From Intrasporangium_A sp039812505 (GTDB lineage: Bacteria > Actinomycetota > Actinomycetes > Actinomycetales > Dermatophilaceae), in assembly GCF_039812505.1 (NCBI RefSeq), contig NZ_JBDIAQ010000096.1:1-13177 (forward strand): a stretch of DNA of 13,177 nucleotides. The letters run 5' to 3'. A program made the translations under genes and the position numbers. This document shows positions 13,102 through 13,177 of the stretch, in pieces. Numbering within the stretch: position 1 is the first letter of the stretch; each line of letters starts with the position of its first letter. The notes under the pieces are model-generated. The model made no database searches and was not told the DNA's origin. It saw nothing but the letters and a program-made list of their open reading frames with translations.

Positions 13102-13177
13102 CTGCACGGTCGATCGGGACTACTGCACGCTCGATGGGGGGGAAGTGCACGGTCGATCGGGGCTACTGCACGCTCGA
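13102..13177 (-). repeat. repeat array 3: four 21-bp-phased units, inverted, running off the window
   Basis: On the plus strand the cores read CTGCACGGTCGAT (13102), CTGCACGCTCGAT (13123), GTGCACGGTCGAT (13145) and CTGCACGCTCGA (13166, cut by the edge). Read on the minus strand they are ATCGA-NN-GTGCA-N units like arrays 1 and 2, with two alternating core types (ATCGACCG.. and ATCGAGCG..). Steps are 21, 22 and 21 bp; the 22-bp step contains a run of seven G (13136-13142). The array lies directly upstream of the GNAT promoter and probably continues to the right. Confidence 0.92.

Noticed and set aside
10848..13177. Mobile element or genomic island around the arrays
   Set aside because: No transposase, integrase, terminal inverted repeats or target duplications. 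Gene composition matches the rest of the window.

Overview
The window comes from a very GC-rich chromosome with strong G/C preference at third codon positions. Leaderless TANNNT promoters, a YbjN-domain protein, a membrane bacterial-PH protein, ETF genes close to a cysteine desulfurase-mnmA pair, and GTG starts all point to an actinobacterium. My best guess is a Micrococcales member of the Intrasporangiaceae/Dermatophilaceae type, inferred from general protein resemblance and not tested by any search. Nearly all of it is ordinary chromosomal core. I see no tRNA, rRNA, transposase, integrase, phage gene or CRISPR array.

Layout, left to right. (1) 1-1900, minus strand: an OmpR-type response regulator followed 2 bp later by its sensor histidine kinase, whose C-terminus runs off the left edge. 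Divergent from it is a small membrane SHOCT-domain protein (2065-2313, plus). The region between them carries an 11-bp-spaced direct repeat that looks like an OmpR-family binding site. (2) 2392-4527, minus: glycogen debranching enzyme GlgX, complete with all GH13 catalytic residues. (3) 4674-5968, plus: a YbjN-domain protein whose stop overlaps the start of an enoyl-CoA hydratase. (4) 6160-7928, plus: etfB-etfA, the two subunits of electron transfer flavoprotein, closed by a perfect 14-bp hairpin terminator. The hydratase and ETF fit together as acyl-CoA beta-oxidation and its electron outlet. (5) 8022-8450, minus: a two-helix membrane protein with a bacterial-PH-like region, divergent from (6) 8559-10869, plus: a cysteine desulfurase and mnmA, which together supply and insert sulfur for tRNA 2-thiouridine at the wobble position. 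(7) 11038-12081, plus: a divergent GalT/HIT-superfamily nucleotidyltransferase. (8) 12193-13086, minus: a two-domain GNAT acetyltransferase.

The unusual part is the right-hand 2.3 kb. Every intergenic space from the 3' end of mnmA to the right edge is filled by a short tandem array built on a 13-bp core, roughly ATCGA-NN-GTGCA-N, repeated with a strict 21-bp period (two turns of B-DNA). There are three arrays: seven units at 10848-10986, six clear units plus one decayed unit at 12054-12195, and four units in inverted orientation at 13102-13177. Each has its own private version of the core and spacer. In arrays 1 and 2 the first unit is translated as the last residues of the preceding gene, in the same reading frame, and the stop codon touches or lies in the second unit. 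No other intergenic region here has such arrays. I do not recognise them as a named repeat family.

A second theme is the number of genes that appear leaderless. GlgX, YbjN, the PH-like protein, the cysteine desulfurase, the GalT-like protein and probably the GNAT protein each have a TANNNT hexamer 6-8 bases before the start codon. This pattern decides two start codons (8450 and 13086) differently from the longest open frame.
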